DNA of 64,000 nucleotides from Sphingobacterium paucimobilis HER1398 (GTDB lineage Bacteria > Bacteroidota > Bacteroidia > Sphingobacteriales > Sphingobacteriaceae), in the NCBI RefSeq assembly GCF_000416985.1, contig NZ_ATDL01000012.1:62001-126000 (forward strand), read 5' to 3'. The translations under genes were made by a program, and so were the position numbers. This document shows positions 9,977 through 19,368 of the stretch, piece after piece. Below the pieces are notes generated by a model. It saw nothing but the letters and a program-made list of their open reading frames with translations. It was not told the origin of the DNA and ran no database searches. How positions within the stretch are numbered: the stretch's first letter is position 1; each line of letters begins with the position of its first letter.

Positions 9977-10855
9977 CTAATTACCAATTTCATCGCAACT
10001 ATAGTCGGGACAGCCCCCTTTTTTACTCGATACCAGACCTGCTAACGCAATAGCATAATCCATGGAACTCGCTATGCTATCCCCTGATATCCTACGTGTC
10101 AGAAAACCTGCTAAAAAGGAATCACCACTCCCTATCGTATCTACTACCTCAACAGATTTAGCTTCTCGAAACACATGATCTAACGTATCCTTAGCTTTAT
10201 ACAACGCTCCTTTTTCGCCTAAAGTCAATATCGTTTCCTTGATATCAAAAAGATCCATCAGGCTGTTGAGCTGAGCATCAATATCGATATTTCCTATCCC
10301 GGCCCAGTCTGAGATCAACAGCAATTCCTCTTCATTTAATTTCAAGACATCAACATAAGGCAGTATATCGAATAGCAGATACTTTGAATAATAGGGCTTA
10401 CGGAGATTGACATCAAATACTCTCGTCGCTGTGGTATTCTTCAAAAAATACATCACAGTATCCCTCGATACAATATTTCTAAATACTAGACTCCCAAAAA
10501 CTAAGTAATCGACATCTCGCCATGTGCTATCTTCCTGAGGGATATCGATAAAATCCCATGCTGTCGGAAAAACAATATCATACTTCACCGAATTGGTATC
10601 ATCGTAATAAACATTGACTCGAGAAGTCGCTTTTTCATGGTCAATCTGAACCTGCGAGGTATCCATTTCGTATCGTTTCAAGAACGCCAAAATTTCGTGC
10701 CCATCTTCATCATTGCCAATGCGGCTCAACATACTTACCGATACATTTAATCTATTTAGGTGATACGCTACATTAAATGGCGCTCCACCTATCATCCTTC
10801 CTGAAGGTATCATATCCCATAATACCTCTCCGATACACAACACTTTTTTATCCAT
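9977..10855 (-). CDS. PfkB-family fructokinase
   Basis: A 292-residue ribokinase/PfkB-family sugar kinase. The N-terminal substrate-binding region has GGAPFNVAYHLNRL and SRIGNDEDGHEIL. The C-terminal signature DTIGSGDSFLAGF carries the catalytic base D245 and the anion hole. The neighbours (hexose porter 1 bp upstream, fructan hydrolase downstream) make fructose the likely substrate, giving fructose 6-phosphate in the cytoplasm. The length matches bacterial fructokinases. Other PfkB substrates are possible but less likely in this operon. Confidence 0.93.
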   Translation of the reverse strand: MDKKVLCIGEVLWDMIPSGRMIGGAPFNVAYHLNRLNVSVSMLSRIGNDEDGHEILAFLKRYEMDTSQVQIDHEKATSRVNVYYDDTNSVKYDIVFPTAWDFIDIPQEDSTWRDVDYLVFGSLVFRNIVSRDTVMYFLKNTTATRVFDVNLRKPYYSKYLLFDILPYVDVLKLNEEELLLISDWAGIGNIDIDAQLNSLMDLFDIKETILTLGEKGALYKAKDTLDHVFREAKSVEVVDTIGSGDSFLAGFLTRRISGDSIASSMDYAIALAGLVSSKKGGCPDYSCDEIGN

Positions 10856-10856
10856 A

Positions 10857-12194
10857 CTAATCTTTGTCCATCTGAATACGTTCCAAACTCATTCCTTTTG
10901 TTTCAGGCATCAATTTCAATGTATATATCAATTGGAACACCATACATACTGCAAAAATCATAAAGGTATATCCTCCACCTATACGCTCCGTCAAAATAGG
11001 GAATGCAAATGTTATCACTGCTGCCAATACCCAATGTGTCAGACTTCCTAATGTTTGTCCTTTTGCTCGCACTTCATTTGGAAATATCTCGGATATAAAC
11101 ACCCAAATCACCGCCCCTTGGGAGAAGGCGAAAAATGCGATAAAGAGCATCAACAACATGACGATGATATTACCGTTCGCTAAAATACCATTATCGCCAT
11201 TTGCTAAAGCAAAGAATGATAAAGAAACTAAAAAAAGCGTCGCTATCAACCCTAGACTGCCTATTAGCATAAGCTTCTTACGACCGTATTTATCAATTAC
11301 ATTAATAGCAAGCAAAGTGAAAATAAAGTTGACCGTACCTATACCTATCGTAGACAACAAGGAACTCTCTGCTCCTAATCCAGCAAGCTCAAAAACACGA
11401 GGTGCGTAGTATATAATTGCATTTATACCAGCCAATTGATTAAAACAGGCAAATAGAACAGCGAGAATAATAGGCCGTGCATACTTCTTCTGAAATAAAG
11501 CCTCTGTGCCAGTCTGCTTACTGCTGGATTGCTCTTTAATGCGTACAAAATCAGACTCATAACTGACCTCACTTACCATCTTTAATATGCCTTTTACCCT
11601 CGCGTCGTCACCAGTTTTAAGCCAAAGCCATCTCGGACTTTCGGGCAATAGTGGAATCAAGATCAAAAACAACAATGCAGGAACAGCCATTACTCCCAAC
11701 ATCCAACGCCAAGCCTCTTCTCCCATACCAGCGAGAAAATAATTGCTCACATAAGCACACACTATACCCAACACAATATTGAACTGAAACATACCGACCA
11801 ACTTGCCCCGCTTATCCGCTGGAGCTAGCTCTGAAATGTAAATCGGTCCGACAATCGAAGAGATACCGACCCCGACACCACCCAAAAACCGAAACACCAT
11901 AAACAAAGGCCAAGATTGGGCAAAGGCTGTCAACAATGACGATACAAGATACAAGACGGCAACAATGTATAAGGTGTTTTTACGTCCGAATCTATCCGAG
12001 GGCACTCCGCCTATCAATGCTCCAAGCACCGTGCCGATCAAAGCTATAGACATGGTGAAGCCATGTTGTTGGGAACTTAAATCCCAAAAATGCTGGATGT
12101 CCTTTTCCCCTCCTGAAATCACTGCAGTATCAAAACCGAATAAGAATCCACCAAGGGCAATAATAAAGGTCCAAAAATTGATTTTGTTGTTCAT
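10857..12194 (-). CDS. MFS sugar porter (sugar:H+ symporter)
   Basis: A 445-residue major-facilitator protein of the sugar-porter family with 12 predicted membrane segments. Family motifs seen are GGFLFGFDTAVISGG in TM1, DRFGRKN between TM2 and TM3, PESPRWLWL after TM6, DKYGRKKL between TM8 and TM9, and PETKG at the C-terminus. It is the first gene of the fructan operon, 1 bp before the fructokinase gene, so it probably carries fructose released in the periplasm across the inner membrane. It is divergent from the HTCS-like regulator across a 335-bp gap. Confidence 0.94.
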   Translation of the reverse strand: MNNKINFWTFIIALGGFLFGFDTAVISGGEKDIQHFWDLSSQQHGFTMSIALIGTVLGALIGGVPSDRFGRKNTLYIVAVLYLVSSLLTAFAQSWPLFMVFRFLGGVGVGISSIVGPIYISELAPADKRGKLVGMFQFNIVLGIVCAYVSNYFLAGMGEEAWRWMLGVMAVPALLFLILIPLLPESPRWLWLKTGDDARVKGILKMVSEVSYESDFVRIKEQSSSKQTGTEALFQKKYARPIILAVLFACFNQLAGINAIIYYAPRVFELAGLGAESSLLSTIGIGTVNFIFTLLAINVIDKYGRKKLMLIGSLGLIATLFLVSLSFFALANGDNGILANGNIIVMLLMLFIAFFAFSQGAVIWVFISEIFPNEVRAKGQTLGSLTHWVLAAVITFAFPILTERIGGGYTFMIFAVCMVFQLIYTLKLMPETKGMSLERIQMDKD

Positions 12195-12529
12195 ATAATT
12201 ATTTATAGTATTAAGACCATCAGGACAAAAACAAACAGATTATTATTCATCATAATAGGTCATTTTATTCTTCATAACACAGCCAGACAGCACGAATACA
12301 TAGTTTATACTATTATGATTGTAAAAACATCTGGCATTTGATGTTTATAATTGTCATACCAAAATTAGAAGAGAATACCATCAAAGAACAGCAATACTGA
12401 AACTATAACTAGCAGTTTTGTCAACTCTATACAAAAAATATAAAAACCTAAAAGATAGACTATTAAAAAACATCGATATAATTTTATATTACAATTTTGT
12501 ACTTTCGAGTTTACATAAATACCAATCGA
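12195..12529. promoter_or_regulatory. Divergent regulatory region between fructan operon and its sensor
   Basis: This is a 335-bp AT-rich gap with no gene. For the minus strand, CAAAATTA at 12360-12367 reads TAATTTTG, a perfect TAnnTTTG -7 element, but I see no -33 element at normal spacing. An imperfect dyad spans 12314-12356 (ACATC...GATGT core with flanking ATGA/TCAT) and is a candidate operator. For the plus strand, TACTTTCG at 12500-12507 is a one-mismatch -7 element 22 bp before the sensor ATG. The binding sites of the AraC domain are not otherwise evident. Confidence 0.45.
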
Positions 12530-15232
12530 ATGAACCTCAACTGGATTTGTCGTCTTTCACTTTTTAGTTTTTTTCTTTTAATAGGATGTACAGATTCTAA
12601 AAAGAATCAATCCTACCATATAGTTTTCTCACAGTGTGTGCTTGATGATGCCTGGCGGAAAGAGATGCTGGAGGAAATGCAAAGGGAACTGTCTTTTTAT
12701 CCCCATGTTGACTTTACCCTTTACGATGCAGATGGCAGTAGTGCAAAACAGATCCAACAGATCGAGCATATCTTGCAGAAGCCAATAGATTTATTAATCG
12801 TGAGTCCCAATGAATCAGAACCATTGGCACCTGTTGTGGATCGCACCTATAGACAGGGAGTCCCGGTTATCGTAGTAGATCGCAAGACTTCAACCGAACA
12901 CTACAACTCCTATGTAGGTGCTAACAACTACCAGGTTGGTAAACTTGCATCATTAGTCATTACACAAGATAACACAGACAATAACCTAAGAGGCAAGGTT
13001 ATATACATAACAGGACTCACGAATTCATCAGCATCTATAGAGCGTGAAAAAGGATTCACTGATGGTTTGAAAGAATATATATCAAACGACAACCTCATTC
13101 GTCTTGTAGGAAATTGGCAACCAGAATCAGCGCCGACAGCCTTACGAAATCTAGATCGACACACGATTGAACAGGCGGACTATATTTTTTGCTTCAATGA
13201 TCCTATGGCATTTGCATGCAGTCAGTATCTAGATTCCCTACAATTGGCCAACAAACCGCGTATAATAGGAGTAGATGGGCTATATGGACCGAAAAACGGA
13301 CTGAATCATGTCATCAACAAATCCCTCTTTGCCACCATACACTACCCCACAGGAGGTAAAGAAACTATCCGTACCGCTATGGCGATATTAACAAAGCAGG
13401 AATATCAACGGAATATAGACCTGGGCACGATGATTATCGATAGCCAAAATGTTCATTTATTGAATGATCTGGAAAAAAAAGTCAGCGACCAATATGCAGA
13501 TATAGACAGGCAACAGATTATTTTGAATAAACTAAAAGGAATCAACAAATTAGAATCCATCAAATCAAACTTTTTCTTAGTCCTACTTATATTTTCTATT
13601 ATAGCGCTGGGACTGATCCTATACATACTAAGGAATCTAAAAACGTCAAAAGCCACTATCTCAAAAAATAATGAGACGATAAGTGCACAAAACGAAAAAC
13701 TGGAAAATCTGTACAGCGAACTCAGTGACAACTTTAGAGAAAAACAAAATCTCTTTAAAAACCTCACCTATAGCCTAAGCAATCCGCTCGCTCTACAAAA
13801 TGCGCTCCTCAAAGACCTAAATAAAAAAGGATATAGTTACAGTATTGAACAGACCCGTAATATCAATAATCTACAAAACACGACAAACAGGCTTCACAAT
13901 ATTTTCCAGGACATAAAGAATCTGGAAAACATCCATAAAAATGAAAATCTGCATGTAGAGGAGACTGACTTCGGGGAATTACTCCGTAATGCCTTGTATA
14001 GCTTGAACAGTTTACTCGTTGAAAAAAGGATAAACTTCAAGGTGGAAAATCATATGGATCATAACCATATCCTGATCAGCAAAGTATGGATGGAACGGGC
14101 ATTATTTAATTTCATTGAGTTTTTGATAAAGAACATGCCTGAAGAAGGGTCCCTCCGATTCAAACTATCCAATACGATCAATGAACGAAGAATAAGCTTC
14201 CAGGCCATCGCTGGACCGTTTAGTTCTTCTGCGCTTGACAGATCCAAACTCCAAGAAGAGTTACGTCTAGGCGTCAGCATCTCCTTCTTTCAAGATGTTA
14301 TAAAACAGCACTTGGGAGAGATCAATTTCGATTTTGATCATAATTTTATCACTTTCGACATTGCATTTTCCCAACTCGAACTAAAAGACGAGCTGGTCAA
14401 TGATAATGAAGCTGATCCCTATCTCGCACAGCTAACAACCCCCACAGTGAGGGAGAACTTTCTCCGCGAAAAACCCAGTCTTATATATATCGACAACGAC
14501 CCCGACTGGCAGGCTTTAATCTACGATACATTTCACAACAGCTACAACGTACTGCCAGCACATTCTTTTCATGAAGCTAAAGACCTCTTGAAGACCTATG
14601 CTGTTGAAGTCATCATAGGTGAATATGTTATAAATCAGACTCCGTACACGAATTTCCTGAAAGTACTGCAAGACAGCTCTGAGTATAATAACATTCCATT
14701 TATCATGTTTAGCACCAATGATGCAGCTCAAGAAGAAGCCTACGATACCGGATGTGATCTTTTTATACACAAAAGCACCAGCATACAATTGCTACACAAA
14801 GCGACAAATAACGTTTTAACACAACGACGTCGACTGATCTATAAACTACAGCATTTCGGACCGAAAGATATACAACTGATAGAAAACAGTAATGAAAGAG
14901 AAAATTATCGGCCATTCGTAAAAGAAGTGAAACGAGTCATGGAAGAACATATAGCAGACAATACATTTACCATAAGTGATCTTGCAAAGAGGTTCAACCT
15001 TTCTAGAGTACATTTTTACAATCGCTTCAACGAAGCCTTTGAAACATCTCCTGCGGATTACCTACTTAATCTGAGACTAAAAAAGGCAATGAATTTACTC
15101 CTTACTCCTTTAACAATCTCCGAGATAGCATTTCAATGTGGATTTTCGTCACCAGGCTATTTTACAAAAGTGTTTTCACAAAAGTATCACCAAAGTCCAA
15201 AAGCTTACCAACGCATGCACAGCAAAAGGTAA
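12530..15232 (+). CDS. HTCS-like sensor/regulator: periplasmic binding + degenerate kinase + degenerate receiver + AraC
   Basis: A 900-residue protein counted from the ATG at 12530; a TTG 33 bp upstream would only add residues before the signal sequence. Order: lipoprotein-like signal (Cys20), LacI/RbsB-type sugar-binding domain (about 30-315), TM segment (346-367), coiled coil, dimerisation-like helices (about 400-465), ATPase-like region (480-615), receiver (650-763), AraC DNA-binding domain (785-898). The phospho-accepting His is Tyr414 (LTYSLSNPL against ISHEFRTPL), the N-box Asn and DNGxG motif are absent, and the receiver Asp is Glu698. D655, D657 and K748 of the receiver remain. It likely senses fructose, as the related B. 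thetaiotaomicron fructan HTCS does (family knowledge), and activates the divergent operon, probably without phosphotransfer (inference). Confidence 0.93.
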   Translation: MNLNWICRLSLFSFFLLIGCTDSKKNQSYHIVFSQCVLDDAWRKEMLEEMQRELSFYPHVDFTLYDADGSSAKQIQQIEHILQKPIDLLIVSPNESEPLAPVVDRTYRQGVPVIVVDRKTSTEHYNSYVGANNYQVGKLASLVITQDNTDNNLRGKVIYITGLTNSSASIEREKGFTDGLKEYISNDNLIRLVGNWQPESAPTALRNLDRHTIEQADYIFCFNDPMAFACSQYLDSLQLANKPRIIGVDGLYGPKNGLNHVINKSLFATIHYPTGGKETIRTAMAILTKQEYQRNIDLGTMIIDSQNVHLLNDLEKKVSDQYADIDRQQIILNKLKGINKLESIKSNFFLVLLIFSIIALGLILYILRNLKTSKATISKNNETISAQNEKLENLYSELSDNFREKQNLFKNLTYSLSNPLALQNALLKDLNKKGYSYSIEQTRNINNLQNTTNRLHNIFQDIKNLENIHKNENLHVEETDFGELLRNALYSLNSLLVEKRINFKVENHMDHNHILISKVWMERALFNFIEFLIKNMPEEGSLRFKLSNTINERRISFQAIAGPFSSSALDRSKLQEELRLGVSISFFQDVIKQHLGEINFDFDHNFITFDIAFSQLELKDELVNDNEADPYLAQLTTPTVRENFLREKPSLIYIDNDPDWQALIYDTFHNSYNVLPAHSFHEAKDLLKTYAVEVIIGEYVINQTPYTNFLKVLQDSSEYNNIPFIMFSTNDAAQEEAYDTGCDLFIHKSTSIQLLHKATNNVLTQRRRLIYKLQHFGPKDIQLIENSNERENYRPFVKEVKRVMEEHIADNTFTISDLAKRFNLSRVHFYNRFNEAFETSPADYLLNLRLKKAMNLLLTPLTISEIAFQCGFSSPGYFTKVFSQKYHQSPKAYQRMHSKR

Positions 15233-15241
15233 ATATAAAAA

Positions 15242-15273
15242 AGGCCATAGGCGCAACATTGCTCCTATGGCCT
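15242..15273. terminator. Bidirectional terminator
   Basis: AGGCCATAGG (15242-15251) pairs perfectly with CCTATGGCCT (15264-15273). It sits between the convergent ends of the sensor gene and the hydrolase gene. A-rich sequence precedes it, giving a U-tract for the minus-strand transcript. Confidence 0.8.
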
Positions 15274-15295
15274 CTAATGACAATTGCCCTGTTGC

Positions 15296-16312
15296 CTAAG
15301 GTTCGAATATAATTTTGTAAGCTCCTTTATTAGTTAGATCCTTATTGTTGTACACCCGTTCTCCCCCATCGATACGCCAATTCCTTACATTAGGTTGTCC
15401 GTATACCAAATGTGAACTACTGTGTCCCGCTTCAGGAACATCTTGTATCTTCCAGTTAAACTCAAATCCTTTGGCTTTTGCCAGATTCTGCCCCATAATG
15501 AAATAATTCCATCCTCTTTCATGGCGATGTTTGCCTTGGAGCAAAGCTACCGCATTCTCAGGTGTCCCTTCTTTCATCAATTCCGTATCATTGGTTCCTA
15601 CAAGAATTACAAGATTTCGCTTAAAGAAAGCTTTTAACCGATCGTCTGTAGCAAATGGCGTATTTTTAAAAGAAAAAGGCCAACCTGAAGGATCTGCTGA
15701 CAATCCATTAGGTGAGATCAAATCCTCCGCCATCGGATAGGTATAGTTTCCAGGATTTCCAGCTACCGCAACACCTACCCGCGCATGCGGCATCATCAAC
15801 AGATAACGATGTACAAATTGCCCGCCAGCAGAGTGTCCAAACATATCATACGTAGCCGCTGTACTCCCTGTACATTCTTTAAAGTAATCAAAAAGGTGTT
15901 CAATCATTTGATAAGTCCATTTCTCTTCTGGCTTAAGGACAAACTCCTTAGCTGTCTCAGAGACTCCTCCAAATTGATAATCATTCTCTAAATAACCATT
16001 CTTATGGACAAACTGAGGAGCTAAGACAATAAATCCGTGCTCCTCTGCAAGATTCCGCCATACTCCCCGCTGTACCAAGCCACTCCGCTCTGCGCCGTGC
16101 ATAGAGAAAAGAACCTTCATCTTCTTTATATTTCCCCTCGAGGGAATATAATAAAATAATGAAATCGGTTTATCGCTCAAAGGTGCATAGCCACTATACT
16201 CTATCACCCCACCTCCACGCTTAAATGGATTATCTTTTCCTTTTTGAGCAAATACTGCCGTTCCCATAAATACCAGCAGCAATAAACTGGTCAAAAAAAC
16301 TTTATTTTTCAT
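15296..16312 (-). CDS. Secreted alpha/beta hydrolase (PHB depolymerase/feruloyl esterase-like)
   Basis: A 338-residue exported protein from the ATG at 16312; the longer frame starts with TTG. The signal peptide ends near GTAVFAQ. The alpha/beta-hydrolase triad is visible: Ser161 in FGHSAGG, Asp242 in VGTNDTE and His297 in PEAGHSS. An HG oxyanion motif is in FSMHGAE. The fold resembles LpqC/PHB-depolymerase and feruloyl-esterase relatives. It is a paralogue of the next gene (16383-17423) with the same block order. It lies downstream of a SusC/D locus, so it may cleave esters of the imported substrate outside the cytoplasm. The substrate is not known. Confidence 0.85.
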   Translation of the reverse strand: MKNKVFLTSLLLLVFMGTAVFAQKGKDNPFKRGGGVIEYSGYAPLSDKPISLFYYIPSRGNIKKMKVLFSMHGAERSGLVQRGVWRNLAEEHGFIVLAPQFVHKNGYLENDYQFGGVSETAKEFVLKPEEKWTYQMIEHLFDYFKECTGSTAATYDMFGHSAGGQFVHRYLLMMPHARVGVAVAGNPGNYTYPMAEDLISPNGLSADPSGWPFSFKNTPFATDDRLKAFFKRNLVILVGTNDTELMKEGTPENAVALLQGKHRHERGWNYFIMGQNLAKAKGFEFNWKIQDVPEAGHSSSHLVYGQPNVRNWRIDGGERVYNNKDLTNKGAYKIIFEP

Positions 16313-16382
16313 TTTATTATCTTTCAATCGTTGATGAGCATCAATGCAAAAAACATCCAGTGCTCATTTAATCTTATATTTT

Positions 16383-17423
16383 TCAATTAAAAAGCAGATT
16401 AAAAGCGGCATTAGGACCTAACTTTGTGATATCTGCCGCATTAGAAACTACTCCGCCATATACCATCCTTAGAGACGAGTGTGTTCCGTCTACCACTTCA
16501 GCTTTCTGAAAAGCTATGGGAGCCTGCATTTCTCCCGCTATACGTAAGCTCTCTTCATAAAAAAAACGACCTCGATCCAGGCGATGTTTTCCCTGAGCAT
16601 TGGCAGGAGCATCCCTTGGAAGGCTTGAATCATTCTCGTCTATATCCAATTGTCCCAATTGTATATAGAGTTTCTTAGCAAAGTATTTCTTAAGGTAATT
16701 TTCATCGCTCATAGGGCTCCCATACACGGCATTGGGCCAACCGTAGGTCTTATTGTCTGTACCCGTAATTCCATTCAAGTAAGGAAATGTCCACCCACCA
16801 GGATTCGCTGCGACAGCCTTATCGACGCGAGCGTCTGGCATTGCTAATAAAAACCGATGCACAAATTGCCCTCCTGCCGAATGACCAAACATATGATAAG
16901 AAATCGCTTTACTATCTGTTTCCTTTTTATAGTAGTCAAACAGCGCTTCTATTGTTTGATAGGTCCATTTATCTGGTGCGTTAGCTATCGTAAAACTTGT
17001 ATTGGTAAACACCCCACCAAACTGATATTCGTTCTCACTGTAATAAGCTTTAGCATACTGCGGTGCAATGACTACAAACCCGTTAGCTTCCGCTAGGTAC
17101 TTCCATGCATTCCGTTGTATTGTTCCGTCTCTTTCCGCACCATGCATAGAAAATAAAACAGGCATATTATCTATATTTCCTGTCGTAGGAATATAGTAAT
17201 AGACGGTGATTGGCTTATTGGACAAAGGTTCATACCCTTTATAGGTAAAAGAGCCCTCACCGCGTTTCAGGAAGACACCGTCCTTCGGTATTTTGGATGG
17301 AGGCGGTATAGGAGGTTCAGGTGTTTCAGACGACTTACAACCGCTCCAAAGACCGATAAAAACGATCATAAACAGCTTAAGCATAGCGACACGAACATTC
17401 CCTACTCTAATTTTCTTTTGCAT
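16383..17423 (-). CDS. Lipoprotein alpha/beta hydrolase, paralogue of the 15.3-16.3 kb gene
   Basis: About 346 residues from the ATG at 17423. A further ATG at 17459 lengthens the leader, and one at 17384 would still keep the lipobox WSGC. After a Pro-rich spacer the catalytic domain repeats the blocks of its neighbour: LFSMHGAERDG, HMFGHSAGGQFVHR (nucleophile Ser), GQLDIDEND (Asp region) and DGTHSSLRMVYG (His). It is probably a surface or periplasmic esterase tethered by lipid, while the paralogue appears soluble. The pair follows the BACON/FISUMP lipoprotein gene but is separated from it by a strong hairpin, so expression may be partly independent. Confidence 0.85.
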   Translation of the reverse strand: MQKKIRVGNVRVAMLKLFMIVFIGLWSGCKSSETPEPPIPPPSKIPKDGVFLKRGEGSFTYKGYEPLSNKPITVYYYIPTTGNIDNMPVLFSMHGAERDGTIQRNAWKYLAEANGFVVIAPQYAKAYYSENEYQFGGVFTNTSFTIANAPDKWTYQTIEALFDYYKKETDSKAISYHMFGHSAGGQFVHRFLLAMPDARVDKAVAANPGGWTFPYLNGITGTDNKTYGWPNAVYGSPMSDENYLKKYFAKKLYIQLGQLDIDENDSSLPRDAPANAQGKHRLDRGRFFYEESLRIAGEMQAPIAFQKAEVVDGTHSSLRMVYGGVVSNAADITKLGPNAAFNLLFN

Positions 17424-17478
17424 AAGATATACTATTTTAACACACACGCTCTTTAACATTTCTTTGATCCATAAGATA

Positions 17479-17508
17479 AGCAGACGCTATGGAAAAATAG
17501 CGTCTGCT
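17479..17508 (-). terminator. Hairpin between lipoprotein and hydrolase genes
   Basis: AGCAGACGCTAT (17479-17490) and ATAGCGTCTGCT (17497-17508) form a perfect 12-bp stem with a GGAAAA loop. The T-run after it on the minus strand is weak (TATCTTATGG), so it may attenuate rather than fully stop transcription into the hydrolase genes. Confidence 0.6.
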
Positions 17509-17516
17509 TGCGAAAC

Positions 17517-19262
17517 TTAACTATCGCTATCTGTTATCTTTATAGCGCCTGCATTCAAACTGCGTATGCTCGAGTTTCTATACATCGCTTGAGAAGACTG
17601 AATACCATTCATATGGAATAGCTTATTATTGTTCACATCCTTAAATGATCGTGTCAAGTACCAAGCACCATTCGCATTTCCAAAAGCTGCCCATGCTGTA
17701 TTTCCACTTTTATAACTTCCGTTCGGTGCGTTAAATCCAGTAATGTTATCATCTTGATCAGGTGTAAAGCCAATAGATGTATTCTCGTCATACATTACAA
17801 AATTTCGCAACCGAGACAATCTCGATAGATAATCCCGTAGTTTGGTCGCTTCCTGTACCGTCGGCACCAGCCAGCCCTCAGGCGAAATATTGTCCGCTAT
17901 GACATCATCTTCATTTACTAAACCAGCTTCCGCTACCGTATTAAATCCACCTATCGCCAAATACGCATAAAGGAAACCAAACCGTTCCCGGTTTGTAATA
18001 GCCCCAGCCGCAGTCGAAGCACCATTGTTGTACCCGTTGATATGATAATTAGGATTCATAAAACTACTGTTTAGATTGGTAGGTATACCTTGGAAATTTT
18101 TGTTCTGATTGTAATACATCGTATTCAAGTTCTTGCCCATCCAATACTGAGTGCCGATTTTGACAATGGGATAGATTTGTGTTTCACTATTCCGAACATC
18201 CTCTATCACATGTGGTACTACCGTAGTCTGCTTACTGTCAGGAATCACATCGGTTCCCATCCCCACATCACCAGGCATATATATGGTTGTCACTGGAGTA
18301 GCTTCACTACCTGCCACGTAGCCGGATATGGTATTCCCACCGATATTAAAGGAAACTGTTCCACCGTGTACCGCACCTGTTGGTGCCGCATAATTATAGG
18401 TCAGATCTTTCAGATCTTTATTCTCCAGGACAACCTGTGCTACATATCCTTTATTGATATAAACGACATCATTTTCCACCGGATATACCACGACAGCTTG
18501 TGCATTGACCTTGTCTACCCCCCTCAAAAATTCCTTTGTAATTTGGGCGACTTGCTTATTACCATCCATCACCTTGTATACACTGGAAGCTGTAAAATCA
18601 GGTATCTCGATAATATAAGGTGTCATACCACCTTTCCCCTGATAAAGATTAATAAATGACGTAACCGACTCTCCCGATACACGACGCTTTGCGGTAACCG
18701 TGATTAGCGCTTGCTTTGCGGTAGTCAACTCATTTATTTTTACATTTAAATTTATTTTATCTCCCTCTGTCAATATGGACAACCAACTTGCGGTTCCTTC
18801 CTCCTGTGTCACGGCTATATCTGTAAGATCTTCAAAGTTTGTAATAGTAACCTGCGCAGAAGAGTTGAGGTAACGTACTGGCACATACGTTTGGGATAGA
18901 TCCACGCCACCTTCTTTATCTTGCGTTACGATAATCTTTTGAGTGTAATTCCCACTACTGATCACGATATAGGAAGAACGAGACTGGTCCGTATTATTAC
19001 CATCTACATACACATACATTGATGAGCGTCCAGGGACGATCTCATGTGTTAACCACGTATCTTGTGAAGGGGAGTATACATGCCATCCATTACTTTTTTC
19101 GTTCACAGGAATTTCCAGCAAAGTAGACTGTCCTGATTTGTTAAAGTTTAACTCTATATTATCAAGCTGTACCTCCTCTATATTAATAGTTTCTTTTTTA
19201 CAAGACAGCAAAGTACATCCACACAAAAAGAGGATAACGAAGTAAAAAATATTATTTTTCAT
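17517..19262 (-). CDS. BACON / FISUMP-domain surface lipoprotein
   Basis: About 581 residues from the ATG at 19262, which places a lipoprotein signal (FLCGCTLLSC) at the N-terminus; the longer frame adds a non-signal extension. The N-terminal half reads as BACON-like beta repeats (GWHVYSPSQDTWLT, QKIIVTQDK, SWLSILTEGDKINLNV). The C-terminal half matches the Fibrobacter succinogenes major paralogous domain pattern (IGTQYWMGKNLNTMYYN, NISPEGWLVPTVQEATKL). It follows SusD in the operon, the position where Bacteroidota encode extra surface glycan-binding proteins. The ligand is unknown. Confidence 0.82.
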   Translation of the reverse strand: MKNNIFYFVILFLCGCTLLSCKKETINIEEVQLDNIELNFNKSGQSTLLEIPVNEKSNGWHVYSPSQDTWLTHEIVPGRSSMYVYVDGNNTDQSRSSYIVISSGNYTQKIIVTQDKEGGVDLSQTYVPVRYLNSSAQVTITNFEDLTDIAVTQEEGTASWLSILTEGDKINLNVKINELTTAKQALITVTAKRRVSGESVTSFINLYQGKGGMTPYIIEIPDFTASSVYKVMDGNKQVAQITKEFLRGVDKVNAQAVVVYPVENDVVYINKGYVAQVVLENKDLKDLTYNYAAPTGAVHGGTVSFNIGGNTISGYVAGSEATPVTTIYMPGDVGMGTDVIPDSKQTTVVPHVIEDVRNSETQIYPIVKIGTQYWMGKNLNTMYYNQNKNFQGIPTNLNSSFMNPNYHINGYNNGASTAAGAITNRERFGFLYAYLAIGGFNTVAEAGLVNEDDVIADNISPEGWLVPTVQEATKLRDYLSRLSRLRNFVMYDENTSIGFTPDQDDNITGFNAPNGSYKSGNTAWAAFGNANGAWYLTRSFKDVNNNKLFHMNGIQSSQAMYRNSSIRSLNAGAIKITDSDS

Positions 19263-19368
19263 CTGTTTATTTTTTATTGTGATGAAGCTATAGACTTGTC
19301 TTGTACACACGCTGTTCATTGCAGCAAACACGTAACAGATAAGTCTTAATCATTTCATAAACTGGTTT

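Noticed and set aside
18090-18659. A 189-codon plus-strand frame inside the BACON/FISUMP gene, with other long antisense frames in the SusC, SusD and PBP genes.
   Set aside because: These are antisense shadows of genes with clear domain content. None has a signal peptide, a domain or a promoter that would support it.
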